Source: Sodalis glossinidius str. 'morsitans'
GTDB lineage: Bacteria > Pseudomonadota > Gammaproteobacteria > Enterobacterales > Enterobacteriaceae
Length of the DNA stretch: 64,000 nucleotides
NCBI RefSeq assembly: GCF_000010085.1
Contig: NC_007712.1
Coordinates: 3,906,001 to 3,970,000, forward strand
Reading direction: 5' to 3'
Part shown: piece by piece, positions 8,254-17,646 of the stretch
How the letters are laid out: each line of letters begins with the position of its first letter
Position numbering within the stretch: the first letter of the stretch is position 1
Notes under the pieces: generated by a model
What the model was told of the DNA's origin: nothing
Seen by the model: the letters and a program-made list of their open reading frames with translations, nothing else
The model's database searches: none
Made by a program: the position numbers and the translations under genes

Positions 8254-9085
8254 ATTGTGTTCCTTTAAATAAAAAATTAAGCTTAGTGAATTATAGAAGC
8301 AGAAATTTCCTCCTTGCCGATGAAAGAATTCTATCAGCATGGTTAACTCAAAAAATATTGAGGCGTGTTGTTTGGCAATTAAACGAGAATTTAACGACAG
8401 AAACATCGTCATCTTTAACTTTATTTAAGAAAAACTCTTTCTTTAACTATTTTCATCACTATCGCAGGTCCTGCTGCCATGTCTATCATTTAACTTAATA
8501 GTGTTAGTGTAACTAATCAATAGATCAAAAAGTGACTAATGACTTTTCAACATTAGTTAGGTGTAGGGCAGGCGTTATATTCGATATTAAATTCAAACGC
8601 ATGCACTGAGTTTTATCATCGCGAGGCACTCGATTTATGTATCGAAAAATTTCACGCGTGATCAGTTATCGCATATAATTTAGCGTCAAAGAAAATATCT
8701 GTTATTGATTATCATGGTAATTTCAACTTTTGTATAAGCAATTCGCTTCAAACGGATTGTCGGGGTCAGACCACGTAGTGATAACGACAGATCATTGAGG
8801 CTAAGCAGGCTAATGGCTCTTATCTTGAGCAGGCTGACTAATAAAGCTATTTTTGGCGACCCTAGCAATACACATCGCTTGACAGCCTTTCCTTACGTGT
8901 GAGAAAGTGATATAAAAAAGATTCGAGGAGCCAGGTAGTTGTTGTATTCATTGATAAATACAGGAGCCAGTAATTATTAACGTCAGGCGCATACTCGCCT
9001 TAGGGAAAAAATCCTCCATCTTCAACATAGAAATATTTTTACATTCACAATATCTTGGTTAATCCTTCAGCGATAACTGTCAAAA
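8254..9085. other. AT-rich stretch without a recognisable gene
   Basis: Only short stop-riddled frames occur on either strand. I could not match any of them to a family. It is probably eroded coding DNA of the same origin as the two broken genes on either side. Confidence 0.45.
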
Positions 9086-9562
9086 TAAGGGTAATCGTCT
9101 TGACGCATTAAGTCCATAGCTTCGTTCACACTATCGTTTAATCTGGGTAAGATCAATTTAAAATCGTTTTATTCAAGGGGGAAGACTGAAAAATTGTCTT
9201 TACATGTTAAGTGGAGCTTGCCCAATAGAAGGCATAACGCCATAACGGAAAATAGTCATCGTTGCACAAATTTTCTCGCAGGAGCTTTACCTGACCTAAA
9301 TGATTAAACCCCAGCTTCATCATGACAGTGGCTACGGGATGGAAAAAACTCCCATAAAAGACTGTCACTTCACAACGTTTAATGTCGGCATAAGTGTTAG
9401 GAGACTTTCGCTTAAAATGGTAAGATTTTCCATTTTTAGCTGTCATGTTAGTCTTACAAAAGTCTCCTCCTTTTTTTTCACGATATAGTTTGCATTATCA
9501 AAAGCAGAAGTGATTGCACACGAAATTTTATTACGAATAAAAATAAATTCTATTGTATTCAT
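9086..9562 (-). pseudogene. Unrecognised gene remnant with a frameshift at a poly-A tract
   Basis: An ATG at 9562 opens MNTIEFIFIRNKISCAITSA and reaches a run of eight A (complement of 9471-9478). In the present frame it stops at 9443. One frame over, the text continues smoothly as GGDFCKTNMTAKNGKSYHF, then CEVTVFYGSFFHPVATVMM and NDDYFPLWRYAFYW, stopping at 9207. A further piece, NEAMDLMRQDDYPYFDSYR, ends near 9086 in another frame. The HP plus DDY-LW pattern faintly recalls family 2 glycosyltransferases, but I cannot support that call. At least two lesions are present, so the gene is broken or expressed only through slippage. Confidence 0.45.
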
Positions 9563-10208
9563 TTTTCATCATTCTTTTTTCTGGCTGCCAGTTAAATCAA
9601 CATGTAATATTCCTGGTACCCCATAGAGCGTACATTTTAGCATCTTTTAGTTCTTTCGGGCCTCAGTAGATGTTGTGCATGAGTCAGAACGTAATAAATC
9701 AATTTCTTAAGGTGGCGAAGACTAGCATTCTTACGCCGACTCAATCATTTGATGATTTTATATCTTTATTTATCATGCTACCTTTGTTTTCTCAATAGCA
9801 TAAGCTTGTTTCTAATCTCATTCACTCGCAGGTGTTTAGAGAGTAAGGCATGAGGATCCGTGTATAAACGCAACCTATCAATTCGTAAACACATCTATTA
9901 TTTATGTTTTTTTAGTTTAACGCCGTTCATCATGCAAACTTTTCCGAGATAGAAATGTGACAACGCCCTCCGGGTTTAGAGACAACAAAATTTAAATACC
10001 AGACTTTATTAATATGATTTGAAGCGTAAAAGGTTTGCAGCTCCCCTGCGGAGCGAGCGAAAGCCGTCGGCGTGAACCGGCCTTAAGCCGTGTGCGCAGT
10101 AACATACAACGATACATCCGTCGCTCTGATGCGAGCCGCTACCGACGGCAGCGCTCCTGCGTCTCAGGCGCTCAACTCTCGGCAGCAGCGTATCCTGTCA
10201 TCCTAGTT
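9563..10208. other. AT-rich to mixed stretch, fragments only
   Basis: Frames such as MSQNVINQFLKVAKTSILTP (about 9679) and NDTSVALMRAATDGSAPASQ (about 10100) look protein-like but are cut by stops. Base composition changes sharply from AT-rich to GC-rich near 10035, which looks like a junction between two DNA segments. No family could be assigned. Confidence 0.4.
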
Positions 10209-10370
10209 ATTGAGATGATTAACCCAGGTTTCCGCAAGACAACAATAAAGCTTTCCGGCCGAAGCGATGCGACGACGGCCGTGCTAGGAGGGCAAGTGTT
10301 TCAAGCTAGTGCATCCGACGATGGCCATTATCAGTTATATGACGCAACATCTATTTACAATGGTAATTAA
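10209..10370 (+). pseudogene. Unrecognised C-terminal gene fragment
   Basis: A frame ending at 10370 reads KTTIKLSGRSDATTAVLGGQ and then SASDDGHYQLYDATSIYNGN before its stop. It has no clear start and the upstream frame looks artificial, so it resembles the tail of a lost gene. I do not recognise it. It precedes the fhuE remnant by about 100 bp. Confidence 0.3.
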
Positions 10371-10475
10371 AATTATTATTTAATAAATATTAGTTACAAG
10401 CTAAATAATTTAACATAATTCTGGCTTGGCATCACTTTGATGCCGAACAACGATAACAAATGAGATAGGAGATGT

Positions 10476-11045
10476 AATGTTTGCCGCCAATGATTCATCA
10501 GTGGGGCGAGGTCCATCGTTCTTGGCCGCCGCCATTGCCTTGGCTTTGATGCCTGGCGCCGCCTTTGCCGCCACCACTGCGACCGACAGCACCATGACAC
10601 CATCGTAGTAAAGGGAACCGCAGACGCCGGTGCGGCGACGGACAGCCAGAATCAGGATTACAGCGTGCCCACCACCACCAGCGGCACCAAAATGCCAATG
10701 GTACTTCGCGATATCCCGCAATCGGTCAGCATTATCAGCCAACAGCGCATGGAAGATCAGCAACTCTAGTCGTTGGGTGATGTGATGACCTACACCACCG
10801 GGATTAGTAGAAATCTGTCTGGCTCCGATCGCGACCTTTATTATTCACGCGGTTTTCTCATCGACAACTACATGGTCGATGGCATTCCCACCTACTTTGA
10901 GTCACGCTGGAATCTGGGTGATTCCGCCACCGACACTGCACTGTATGACCGGGTAGAAGTCGTGCGGGGCGCAAATGGGCTGATGACGGGAACGGGCAAC
11001 CCCTCTGCGTCGATCAATATGGTGCGCAAAGGCGGTAAAGGCGTT
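10476..11045 (+). pseudogene. fhuE: TonB-dependent coprogen/siderophore receptor FhuE, N-terminal remnant
   Basis: FhuE imports ferric coprogen and rhodotorulic acid across the outer membrane. The ATG at 10476 starts a signal peptide (ALALMPGAAFA), followed by a frameshift near 10592. Then come a TonB box (DTIVVKG) and the plug domain: TSGTKMPMVLRDIPQSVSII, a nonsense TAG at 10767 where QLQSLG is expected, then RGFLIDNYMVDGIPTYFESR and EVVRGANGLMTGTGNPSASI. This follows E. coli FhuE closely. Homology ends after about 185 of about 729 residues, so the whole beta-barrel is gone. E. coli fhuE lies elsewhere in the chromosome. Confidence 0.88.
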
Positions 11046-11596
11046 ATGATCGCCTGTGTCTATCTTGTTCTTTAAATCAACGCCGATGAAACTGATGTCG
11101 CAGAAGGATAACGACATAATGAAGATGAAGTACTGGACACTGTCATCATTCTCTCCCCTCTCATTAGTTAAGTGATCACTTATTTGACCGTAATGTGATC
11201 TGAATGAATGATATATCTTGTATGTTCATTTTTTCATTAACGAAAGTTTATTAACACGCCGAGGAAGAGGCGCTGTCGGCACATATCTTATGCAGTTCTT
11301 ATTACTTGATTAATCATTTCTAAGACGGACGTAGGGGCTAGACCAGGAGCTGGTTTGGGACAACGACATAGGCTTTATCATCGGCCATAGAAAACGGTGA
11401 CGGCAACATTGGAGGGACGTTTGCAGTTGTTAATGGCAGAAGGGAAATTTCAGCCCGACCACGGTGGCCCGCGCGCCAACAGAAAATTATGCGGGCTACG
11501 GTTGTGGCTTGAAATGCCCGCCATGGACTTTTGCGCGCTAAAACAACCACAGCGGCACACCTATTACGCCAAGCGGCAGGCAACTTTGGGGCATAA
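11046..11596. other. Eroded stretch between the fhuE remnant and the alpha operon terminator
   Basis: I see no FhuE barrel sequence and no zntR, which lies near this position in E. coli. Frames are short and unassigned. Confidence 0.45.
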
Positions 11597-11624
11597 AAAA
11601 ACCGGGCCAGGCCCGGTTTTTTAC
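11597..11624 (-). terminator. Rho-independent terminator of the alpha operon
   Basis: ACCGGGCC / GGCCCGGT (11601-11617) forms a GC-rich stem flanked by A and T runs on both sides, 20 bp beyond the rplQ stop. In the minus direction it ends in TTTTTTT. The symmetry means it could also stop plus-strand transcripts. Confidence 0.9.
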
Positions 11625-11643
11625 AAGCTTGCACAACGGCAGA

Positions 11644-12039
11644 TTACTCTGCGGTTGCTTCCGCTGCTGGAGCTGTTGCTTCAGCGTGATCAACGAATTC
11701 GATGTATGCCATCGGTGCGTTGTCGCCTGCACGGAAGCCACACTTCAAAATGCGAGTGTAACCACCGGCGCGGCTCGCGAAACGCGGGCCCAGCTCGTTA
11801 AACAGTTTTGCCACGATCTCGTTATCACGAGTGCGGGCGAATGCCAGACGACGATTTGCTACGCTGTCGGTCTTGGCAAGTGTAATCAGCGGTTCAACAA
11901 CGCGGCGCAGCTCTTTCGCTTTCGGCAGGGTCGTCTTGATGATTTCATGACGAACCAAAGAGCCGGCCATGTTACGGAACATGGCCTGGCGATGGCTGCT
12001 GTTACGGTTCAGTTGACGACCACTCTTACGATGGCGCAT
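11644..12039 (-). CDS. rplQ: 50S ribosomal protein L17
   Basis: Component of the large subunit near the peptide exit region. It has 131 residues against 127 in E. coli, starting MRHRKSGRQLNRNSSHRQAM, with a slightly longer Ala/Glu-rich tail. It is the last gene of the alpha operon, 40 bp after rpoA and directly before the terminator. Confidence 0.98.
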   Translation of the reverse strand: MRHRKSGRQLNRNSSHRQAMFRNMAGSLVRHEIIKTTLPKAKELRRVVEPLITLAKTDSVANRRLAFARTRDNEIVAKLFNELGPRFASRAGGYTRILKCGFRAGDNAPMAYIEFVDHAEATAPAAEATAE

Positions 12040-12079
12040 GACCTTATCCTTCTCAGTAAAACCTTAACCTGTGATCGGG

Positions 12080-13069
12080 TTATTCATCAGCGATACTTGC
12101 CGGAGGCCAGTTCTCAAGGCGCATGCCTAGAGACAACCCACGGGAAGCCAACACGTCTTTGATCTCGGTAAGAGATTTTTTACCAAGGTTGGGCGTTTTC
12201 AGTAACTCAACCTCGGTGCGCTGTACCAGATCACCGATGTAGTGGATAGCTTCTGCCTTGAGGCAGTTAGCAGAGCGGACAGTCAATTCCAGATCGTCAA
12301 CGGGGCGCAGCAGGATCGGATCGAATTCTGGTTTCTCTTCTTTCACTTCCGGCTGACGTACATCACGTAAGTCAACAAAAGCTTCCAGTTGTTCAGCCAG
12401 AATGGTTGCCGCACGGCGGATCGCCTCTTCAGGATCGATCGTGCCATTGGTTTCCATTTCGATAACCAGCTTGTCCAGGTCGGTACGCTGTTCAACGCGC
12501 GCTGCTTCCACATTGTAGGCAATACGCTCTACGGGGCTATAGCATGCATCTACCAGCAGACGGCCGATCGGGCGCTCATATTCTTCCGAATGAATTCGGG
12601 CAGAAGCCGGAACATAACCACGTCCACGCTGAACCTTGATACGCATGCTGATAGCGGCGTTTTCATCGGTCAGGTGGCACAGGACATGCTGCGGTTTGAC
12701 GATTTCGACATCCCCATCATGGGTGATGTCGGCTGCGGTCACAGGGCCAATGCCAGATTTATTCAGGGTCAAGATAACGTCATCTTTACCTTGAACTTTC
12801 ACCGCCAGCCCTTTCAGGTTGAGCAGAATCTCCAGGATGTCTTCCTGTACACCTTCTTTGGTGCTGTACTCGTGCAGTACACCATCAATCTCAACCTCGG
12901 TCACCGCGCAACCCGGCATCGATGAAAGCAGAATACGGCGCAGTGCGTTACCCAGAGTATGGCCAAAGCCACGCTCTAAGGGCTCAAGGGTCACCTTGGC
13001 ATGCGTCGAACTGACTTGCTCGATATCTACCAGGCGCGGTTTTAGAAACTCTGTCACAGAACCCTGCAT
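12080..13069 (-). CDS. rpoA: RNA polymerase alpha subunit
   Basis: The alpha dimer scaffolds RNA polymerase assembly and contacts UP elements and activators such as CRP, whose gene is also intact here. The product is 329 residues, the standard length. The N-terminal domain (1-235) has [20 protein letters not shown] near residue 30. The C-terminal domain (about 250-329) has the helix-hairpin-helix [20 protein letters not shown]. No lesion is seen. It lies between rpsD and rplQ. Confidence 0.99.
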
Positions 13070-13094
13070 TGTGTCCTCTCTTTGGTACCGAGCC

Positions 13095-13715
13095 TTACTT
13101 GGAGTAAAGCTCGACGATCAGGTGTTCATTAATGTCCGCAGACAGATCGGTACGTTCTGGAATACGTTTGAACACCCCTTCCATCTTAGCAGCGTCGACT
13201 TCAAGCCAGGTCGGCTTTTCACGCTGCTCAGCCAGTTCCAATGAGGCACGAACACGGGATTGCTTTTTCGCTTTCTCGCGGATGCTGACAACGTCATTCG
13301 GAGTAACCTGGTAAGAAGCGATGTTAACAACGCGGCCATTCACCATGATCGCCTTATGGCTGACCAATTGACGTGATTCAGCGCGGGTAGCACCAAAGCC
13401 CATGCGGTAAACAACGTTGTCGAGACGACCTTCAAGCAACTGCAACAGGTTTTCACCAGTATTGCCTTTCAGGCGTGCTGCTTCTTTGTAGTAGTTGCGG
13501 AATTGACGTTCCAGCACGCCGTAAATACGACGAACTTTTTGTTTTTCGCGCAACTGTACGCCGTAATCAGATAGACGCGGTTTACGCGCACCGTGCTGAC
13601 CGGGCGGTTGCTCAATTTTGCACTTGGAATCGATCGCGCGAACGCCAGACTTCAGGAAAAGGTCTGTGCCCTCACGACGGCTCAGCTTGAGCTTAGGACC
13701 CAAATATCTTGCCAT
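13095..13715 (-). CDS. rpsD: 30S ribosomal protein S4
   Basis: Primary 16S rRNA binder that nucleates 30S assembly and, in E. coli, represses its own alpha operon by binding the leader pseudoknot. The product is 206 residues, full length. It starts MARYLGPKLKLSRREGTDLF, and its S4 RNA-binding domain (RLDNVVYRMGFGATRAESRQ) spans about residues 95-160. It is 25 bp upstream of rpoA. Confidence 0.99.
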   Translation of the reverse strand: MARYLGPKLKLSRREGTDLFLKSGVRAIDSKCKIEQPPGQHGARKPRLSDYGVQLREKQKVRRIYGVLERQFRNYYKEAARLKGNTGENLLQLLEGRLDNVVYRMGFGATRAESRQLVSHKAIMVNGRVVNIASYQVTPNDVVSIREKAKKQSRVRASLELAEQREKPTWLEVDAAKMEGVFKRIPERTDLSADINEHLIVELYSK

Positions 13716-13745
13716 TTTCTTTCTCCAACTAACCTAAAAGCGGCG

Positions 13746-14135
13746 TTATACGCGGCGCTTTTTAGGCGGACGACAACCGTTATGGGGAATCGGAGTCACA
13801 TCAGTAATGTTCGTGATGCGGAAACCAGCCGCGTTTAACGCGCGGACGGTAGACTCGCGGCCTGGACCTGGTCCTTTAACCACAACTTCCAGATTCTTGA
13901 TGCCATATTCTTTCACGGCTTCGGCGCAACGTTCTGCTGCGACCTGCGCGGCGAAAGGAGTAGACTTACGAGAACCACGGAAACCGGAACCACCGGCGGT
14001 AGCCCAACCCAACGCATTACCCTGACGATCGGTAATAGTTACGATGGTATTGTTGAAAGACGCATGGATATGAGCCACACCATCTGAAACTTGTTTTTTA
14101 ACACGCTTACGTGCACGAATAGGTGCCTTAGCCAT
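13746..14135 (-). CDS. rpsK: 30S ribosomal protein S11
   Basis: Platform protein of the small subunit next to the mRNA exit. Standard 129 residues. It has the AHIHASFNNTIVTITDRQGN region and ends in the basic GCRPPKKRRV tail. It lies 16 bp after rpsM in the alpha operon. Confidence 0.99.
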   Translation of the reverse strand: MAKAPIRARKRVKKQVSDGVAHIHASFNNTIVTITDRQGNALGWATAGGSGFRGSRKSTPFAAQVAAERCAEAVKEYGIKNLEVVVKGPGPGRESTVRALNAAGFRITNITDVTPIPHNGCRPPKKRRV

Positions 14136-14151
14136 TATTTACTCACCCCGA

Positions 14152-14508
14152 TTATTTCTTGATCGGTTTGCGCGGACCCTTACGGGTACGGGCATTGGTC
14201 TTGGTACGCTGACCGCGAACCGGAAGACCACGACGATGACGCAAACCACGATAGGTACCAAGGTCCATCAGACGCTTGATACTCAGGGTGACTTCACGGC
14301 GCAGATCGCCTTCGACAACAAACTTGGTAACTGCTTCACGCAGCGTGTCAATCTGCTCTTCAGACAGCTCACTGATCTTAACATGTTCAGCAATACCCGT
14401 AGCCGCGCAGATGTGCTGCGAGCGGGTTTTGCCGATACCGTAGATTGACGTTAGGGCAATAACGGTATGTTTATGATCAGGAATGTTAATGCCTGCTATA
14501 CGGGCCAC
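14152..14508 (-). CDS. rpsM: 30S ribosomal protein S13
   Basis: Head protein that bridges to the 50S subunit and touches P-site tRNA. 118 residues, complete, starting MARIAGINIPDHKHTVIALT and ending in a Lys/Arg tail (TRKGPRKPIKK). First gene of the alpha operon, behind the S4-type leader. Confidence 0.99.
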   Translation of the reverse strand: MARIAGINIPDHKHTVIALTSIYGIGKTRSQHICAATGIAEHVKISELSEEQIDTLREAVTKFVVEGDLRREVTLSIKRLMDLGTYRGLRHRRGLPVRGQRTKTNARTRKGPRKPIKK

Positions 14509-14602
14509 TATGCACTCCTAAAATTTTTAACGGCAACACCATTCTGAAAAGCCCGTTTTCAGGATACTCAAACAATGTTGCAGCAACATACAAAAGATTG
14601 GC
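14509..14602 (-). promoter_or_regulatory. Alpha operon leader (likely S4 translational repressor site)
   Basis: About 94 nt between the inferred start of transcription and rpsM. In E. coli this leader folds into a pseudoknot bound by S4. Complementary segments are visible (CTGAAAACGGG and GGCTTTTCAG on the minus strand), followed by AGGAGTG before the start. The fold itself was not computed. Confidence 0.65.
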
Positions 14603-14607
14603 TGGCT

Positions 14608-14636
14608 AATCTAGCCAGCTCAACCCAACTTTGCAA
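14608..14636 (-). promoter_or_regulatory. Alpha operon promoter
   Basis: On the minus strand a -35 TTGCAA (14631-14636) and a -10 TAGATT (14608-14613) are separated by 17 bp. Sequence and position match the promoter ahead of rpsM known in E. coli. It lies just past the rpmJ stop. Confidence 0.8.
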
Positions 14637-14655
14637 GAAAAAAATGCCGGAAATA

Positions 14656-14772
14656 TTAGCCTTGGCGTTGTTTATGCTTAGGCTCAGCGCTGCAAATCAC
14701 ACGAACGACACCGTTACGCTTAACGATTTTACAGTTACGACATAATTTCTTGACGGAAGCACGAACTTTCAT
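14656..14772 (-). CDS. rpmJ: 50S ribosomal protein L36
   Basis: 38-residue zinc-ribbon protein of the large subunit. It starts [20 protein letters not shown] and keeps the C-x2-C and the later Cys/His ([12 protein letters not shown]). It is the last gene of the spc operon, 33 bp after secY. This is the short zinc-binding form. Confidence 0.97.
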
Positions 14773-14805
14773 TTTTACTCTCCGTAACTTCTCAAGCTTC
14801 CTGAA

Positions 14806-16137
14806 TTAGCGGTTATAGCCTTTCAGGTTTGCTTTCTTCAATGCGGACTCGTATTGACTCGACATCATCAGAGTCTGCACTTGAGCCATAAAGTCCATGA
14901 TAACCACAACGACGATCAATAAAGACGTGCCCCCAAAATAGAAGGGGGCTTTCATTGCGTCACGCATGAACTCCGGGATTAGGCAGATGAAGGTAATGTA
15001 CATGGCACCGACCAACGTCAGGCGGGTCATCACCTTATCAATGTACCTTGCCGTTTGCTCTCCCGGACGAATGCCTGGTACAAATGCACCGGACTTCTTC
15101 AGGTTATCTGCTGTCTCGCGCGGGTTGAATACCAACGCCGTGTAAAAGAAACAGAAGAATATGATTGCAGCCGCATATAGTAACACATAAAGCGGTTGAC
15201 CAGGCTGCAAATAGAGCGAAATCGCAGTCAGCCAGTCCCAACCTGTGCCACCTCCGAACCAGGATGCGATCGTGGCCGGAAACAGAATGATACTGGAGGC
15301 GAAAATTGCTGGGATAACCCCAGCCATGTTCACTTTCAGCGGCAAATGCGTGCTCTGGGCTGCATAAACGCGACGTCCCTGCTGACGCTTGGCGTAGTTA
15401 ACGACGATACGACGCTGACCACGTTCAACGAACACCACGAAAAACGTTACCGCAAACACCAGAACTGCAACCAATAGCAACACGAGGAAGTGCATTTCGC
15501 CTTGTCGAGCTTGCTCAATAGTGTGGCCGATGGCAGGCGGCAAGCCCGCTACGATACCCGCGAAGATAATGATAGAGATACCGTTGCCGATACCCCGTTC
15601 AGTAATCTGTTCACCCAGCCACATCAGGAACATCGTCCCGCAGACCAGGCTCACTACCGCAGTAAAGTAAAACGCAAAGCCCGGATTAATCACCAGACCT
15701 TGCATTCCAGGCATATTCGGCAAACCGGTAGCAATACCGATTGACTGAAATATCGCCAACACCAACGTGCCATAGCGAGTGTACTGGCTGATTTTACGTC
15801 TGCCAGCTTCACCCTCTTTTTTTATCTCCGCCAGCGCCGGGTGAACCACCGTCAGCAGCTGAATGATTATCGATGCCGAAATATACGGCATGATCCCCAA
15901 CGCGAAGATAGAAGCACGGCTGAGCGCACCACCAGAGAACATGTTAAACATTTCAATGATGGTGCCCCGCTGCTGTTCGAGCAATTTCGCAAGCACGGTG
16001 GCATCAATACCAGGGATCGGAATAAAAGAGCCTATGCGGAAGACAATAAGCGCCCCGATAACAAACAAAAGTCTGCGTTTCAGTTCACTCAGTCCGCCTT
16101 TGGCGCTTTGAAAATCTAATCCCGGTTGTTTAGCCAT
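14806..16137 (-). CDS. secY: Preprotein translocase channel subunit SecY
   Basis: Forms the inner-membrane protein-conducting channel with SecE and SecG and is powered by SecA. The product is 443 residues, exactly the E. coli length, with ten hydrophobic segments. The plug region follows PIPGIDATVLAKLLEQQ, and the cytosolic loops that receive ribosome and SecA are present (RIVVNYAKRQQGRRVYAAQS near residue 255). Intact. It sits in the spc operon between rplO and rpmJ. Confidence 0.99.
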   Translation of the reverse strand: MAKQPGLDFQSAKGGLSELKRRLLFVIGALIVFRIGSFIPIPGIDATVLAKLLEQQRGTIIEMFNMFSGGALSRASIFALGIMPYISASIIIQLLTVVHPALAEIKKEGEAGRRKISQYTRYGTLVLAIFQSIGIATGLPNMPGMQGLVINPGFAFYFTAVVSLVCGTMFLMWLGEQITERGIGNGISIIIFAGIVAGLPPAIGHTIEQARQGEMHFLVLLLVAVLVFAVTFFVVFVERGQRRIVVNYAKRQQGRRVYAAQSTHLPLKVNMAGVIPAIFASSIILFPATIASWFGGGTGWDWLTAISLYLQPGQPLYVLLYAAAIIFFCFFYTALVFNPRETADNLKKSGAFVPGIRPGEQTARYIDKVMTRLTLVGAMYITFICLIPEFMRDAMKAPFYFGGTSLLIVVVVIMDFMAQVQTLMMSSQYESALKKANLKGYNR

Positions 16138-16144
16138 CTGCTAC

Positions 16145-16579
16145 TTATTCCTCAATTTTACCGCCGGCAGCTTCGATCGCAGCACGCGCGCCTTTGCTAA
16201 CACGCAGGCCACGTATGGTTACCGCACGTTTGACTTCGCCGGACAGCATGATTTTGGCGAATTCAGTCTGGATGCCAACGATGTTAGCAGCTTTCAGCGT
16301 GTTCAGATCCACCACATCGCCTTCTACGTGCGCCAAATCGGACAGGCGGATTTCCGCGGTGACCATGGATTTGCGCGACGTAAAGCCGAATTTCGGCAGA
16401 CGACGGTACAGAGGCATCTGGCCGCCTTCAAACCCGCGACGTACGCCACCGCCAGAACGAGACTTCTGACCCTTGTGACCGCGACCGCCGGTTTTGCCCA
16501 AGCCAGAACCAATACCGCGGCCTGGACGCTTAGAGGCGTGTTTGGAACCCTCAGCCGGAGACAGAGTATTTAAACGCAT
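16145..16579 (-). CDS. rplO: 50S ribosomal protein L15
   Basis: Late-assembly protein of the large subunit. 144 residues, full length, with the Gly/Arg-rich N-terminal extension (GRGIGSGLGKTGGRGHKGQK) and a globular C-terminus. It is 7 bp before secY. Confidence 0.99.
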   Translation of the reverse strand: MRLNTLSPAEGSKHASKRPGRGIGSGLGKTGGRGHKGQKSRSGGGVRRGFEGGQMPLYRRLPKFGFTSRKSMVTAEIRLSDLAHVEGDVVDLNTLKAANIVGIQTEFAKIMLSGEVKRAVTIRGLRVSKGARAAIEAAGGKIEE

Positions 16580-16582
16580 CTC

Positions 16583-16762
16583 TTACTCCTCAACTTTGAC
16601 CATATAGGAAACCAAATTGACCATACCGCGTACAGCAGGAGTATCTTCACGCTCTACGGTATGGCCAATGCGACGCAGGCCCAAGCCAACCAGAGTTGCC
16701 TTGTGTTTCGGCAGACGACCGATGGAACTGCGAGTCTGAGTGATTTTGATAGTCTGTGCCAT
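16583..16762 (-). CDS. rpmD: 50S ribosomal protein L30
   Basis: 59-residue large-subunit protein (MAQTIKITQTRSSIGRLPKH). The ATG at 16762 gives the standard length. An in-frame ATG two codons upstream would add only Met-Thr. It lies between rpsE and rplO with 3-6 bp gaps. Confidence 0.97.
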   Translation of the reverse strand: MAQTIKITQTRSSIGRLPKHKATLVGLGLRRIGHTVEREDTPAVRGMVNLVSYMVKVEE

Positions 16763-16768
16763 GGTCAA

Positions 16769-17269
16769 TTACCCCAGAATTTCTTCAACGGATTTACCAC
16801 GCTTGGCAGCGACCATTTCAGGAGACTTCATATTGCCAAGAGCGTCGATAGTTGCACGAACCACGTTGATTGGGTTGGTGGAACCATAGGCTTTTGCCAG
16901 TACGTTGTGAACCCCTGCGACTTCCAGGACGGCGCGCATTGCACCACCGGCGATAATACCGGTACCTTCGGAAGCCGGCTGCATGAACACGCGGGAACCC
17001 GTGTGCACACCTTTAATCGGGTGCTGCAGGGTGCCACTGTTCAGCGCGACATTCATCATGTTGCGACGGGCTTTTTCCATCGCTTTCTGGATAGCTGCCG
17101 GAACTTCGCGTGCTTTGCCGTAGCCAAAACCAACGCGACCGTTACCGTCACCGACAACCGTCAGTGCGGTAAAGCTGAAAATACGGCCACCTTTTACGGT
17201 TTTAGATACGCGGTTTACCGCGATCAGCTTTTCCTGCAGTTCGCCAGCTTGTTTTTCGATGTGTGCCAT
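16769..17269 (-). CDS. rpsE: 30S ribosomal protein S5
   Basis: Small-subunit protein at the mRNA entry channel that contributes to decoding accuracy. 166 residues with the double-stranded-RNA-binding-like N-terminal domain (LIAVNRVSKTVKGGRIFSFT) and the S5 C-terminal domain. Complete; in the spc operon. Confidence 0.99.
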   Translation of the reverse strand: MAHIEKQAGELQEKLIAVNRVSKTVKGGRIFSFTALTVVGDGNGRVGFGYGKAREVPAAIQKAMEKARRNMMNVALNSGTLQHPIKGVHTGSRVFMQPASEGTGIIAGGAMRAVLEVAGVHNVLAKAYGSTNPINVVRATIDALGNMKSPEMVAAKRGKSVEEILG

Positions 17270-17283
17270 CTTACACCTCTACC

Positions 17284-17637
17284 TTAGAACTGAAGGCCAG
17301 CTTCACGGGCAGCATCTGCCAGTGCCTGGACTCGACCATGATATTGAAACCCGGAACGGTCAAAGGACACATCTTTAATGCCTTTTTCCAGCGCCCGCAC
17401 GGCGATAGTTTTACCTACTGCGGCGGCGGCGTCTTTATTACCGGTACCCTTTAATTGCTCCGCGATAGCTTTTTCCACTGTAGAAGCGGCTACCAGGACT
17501 TCAGAACCGTTTGGTGCAATAACCTGTGCGTAAATATGACGTGGGGTACGATGTACTACCAGGCGGGTAGCACCCAATTCCTGGAGCTTGCGGCGTGCGC
17601 GGGTCGCACGACGGATACGAGCTGCTTTCTTATCCAT
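17284..17637 (-). CDS. rplR: 50S ribosomal protein L18
   Basis: Binds 5S rRNA in the central protuberance together with L5. 117 residues, complete, starting MDKKAARIRRATRARRKLQE and ending in the conserved HGRVQALADAAREAGLQF. In the spc operon between rplF and rpsE. Confidence 0.99.
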   Translation of the reverse strand: MDKKAARIRRATRARRKLQELGATRLVVHRTPRHIYAQVIAPNGSEVLVAASTVEKAIAEQLKGTGNKDAAAAVGKTIAVRALEKGIKDVSFDRSGFQYHGRVQALADAAREAGLQF

Positions 17638-17646
17638 AGTGTTACC

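Noticed and set aside
9207..9446. Glycosyltransferase call for the 79-codon frame
   Set aside because: Only a loose HP plus DDY-LW resemblance, with no DXD in a convincing context. Left unassigned.
10035..10370. 111-codon frame before fhuE as one gene
   Set aside because: Its first half is Arg-rich and artificial, and the protein-like text lies partly in another frame. Only the last part is listed, as a fragment.
11338..11634. 98-codon minus-strand frame over the alpha operon terminator
   Set aside because: It begins inside the terminator and rplQ end and resembles no protein.
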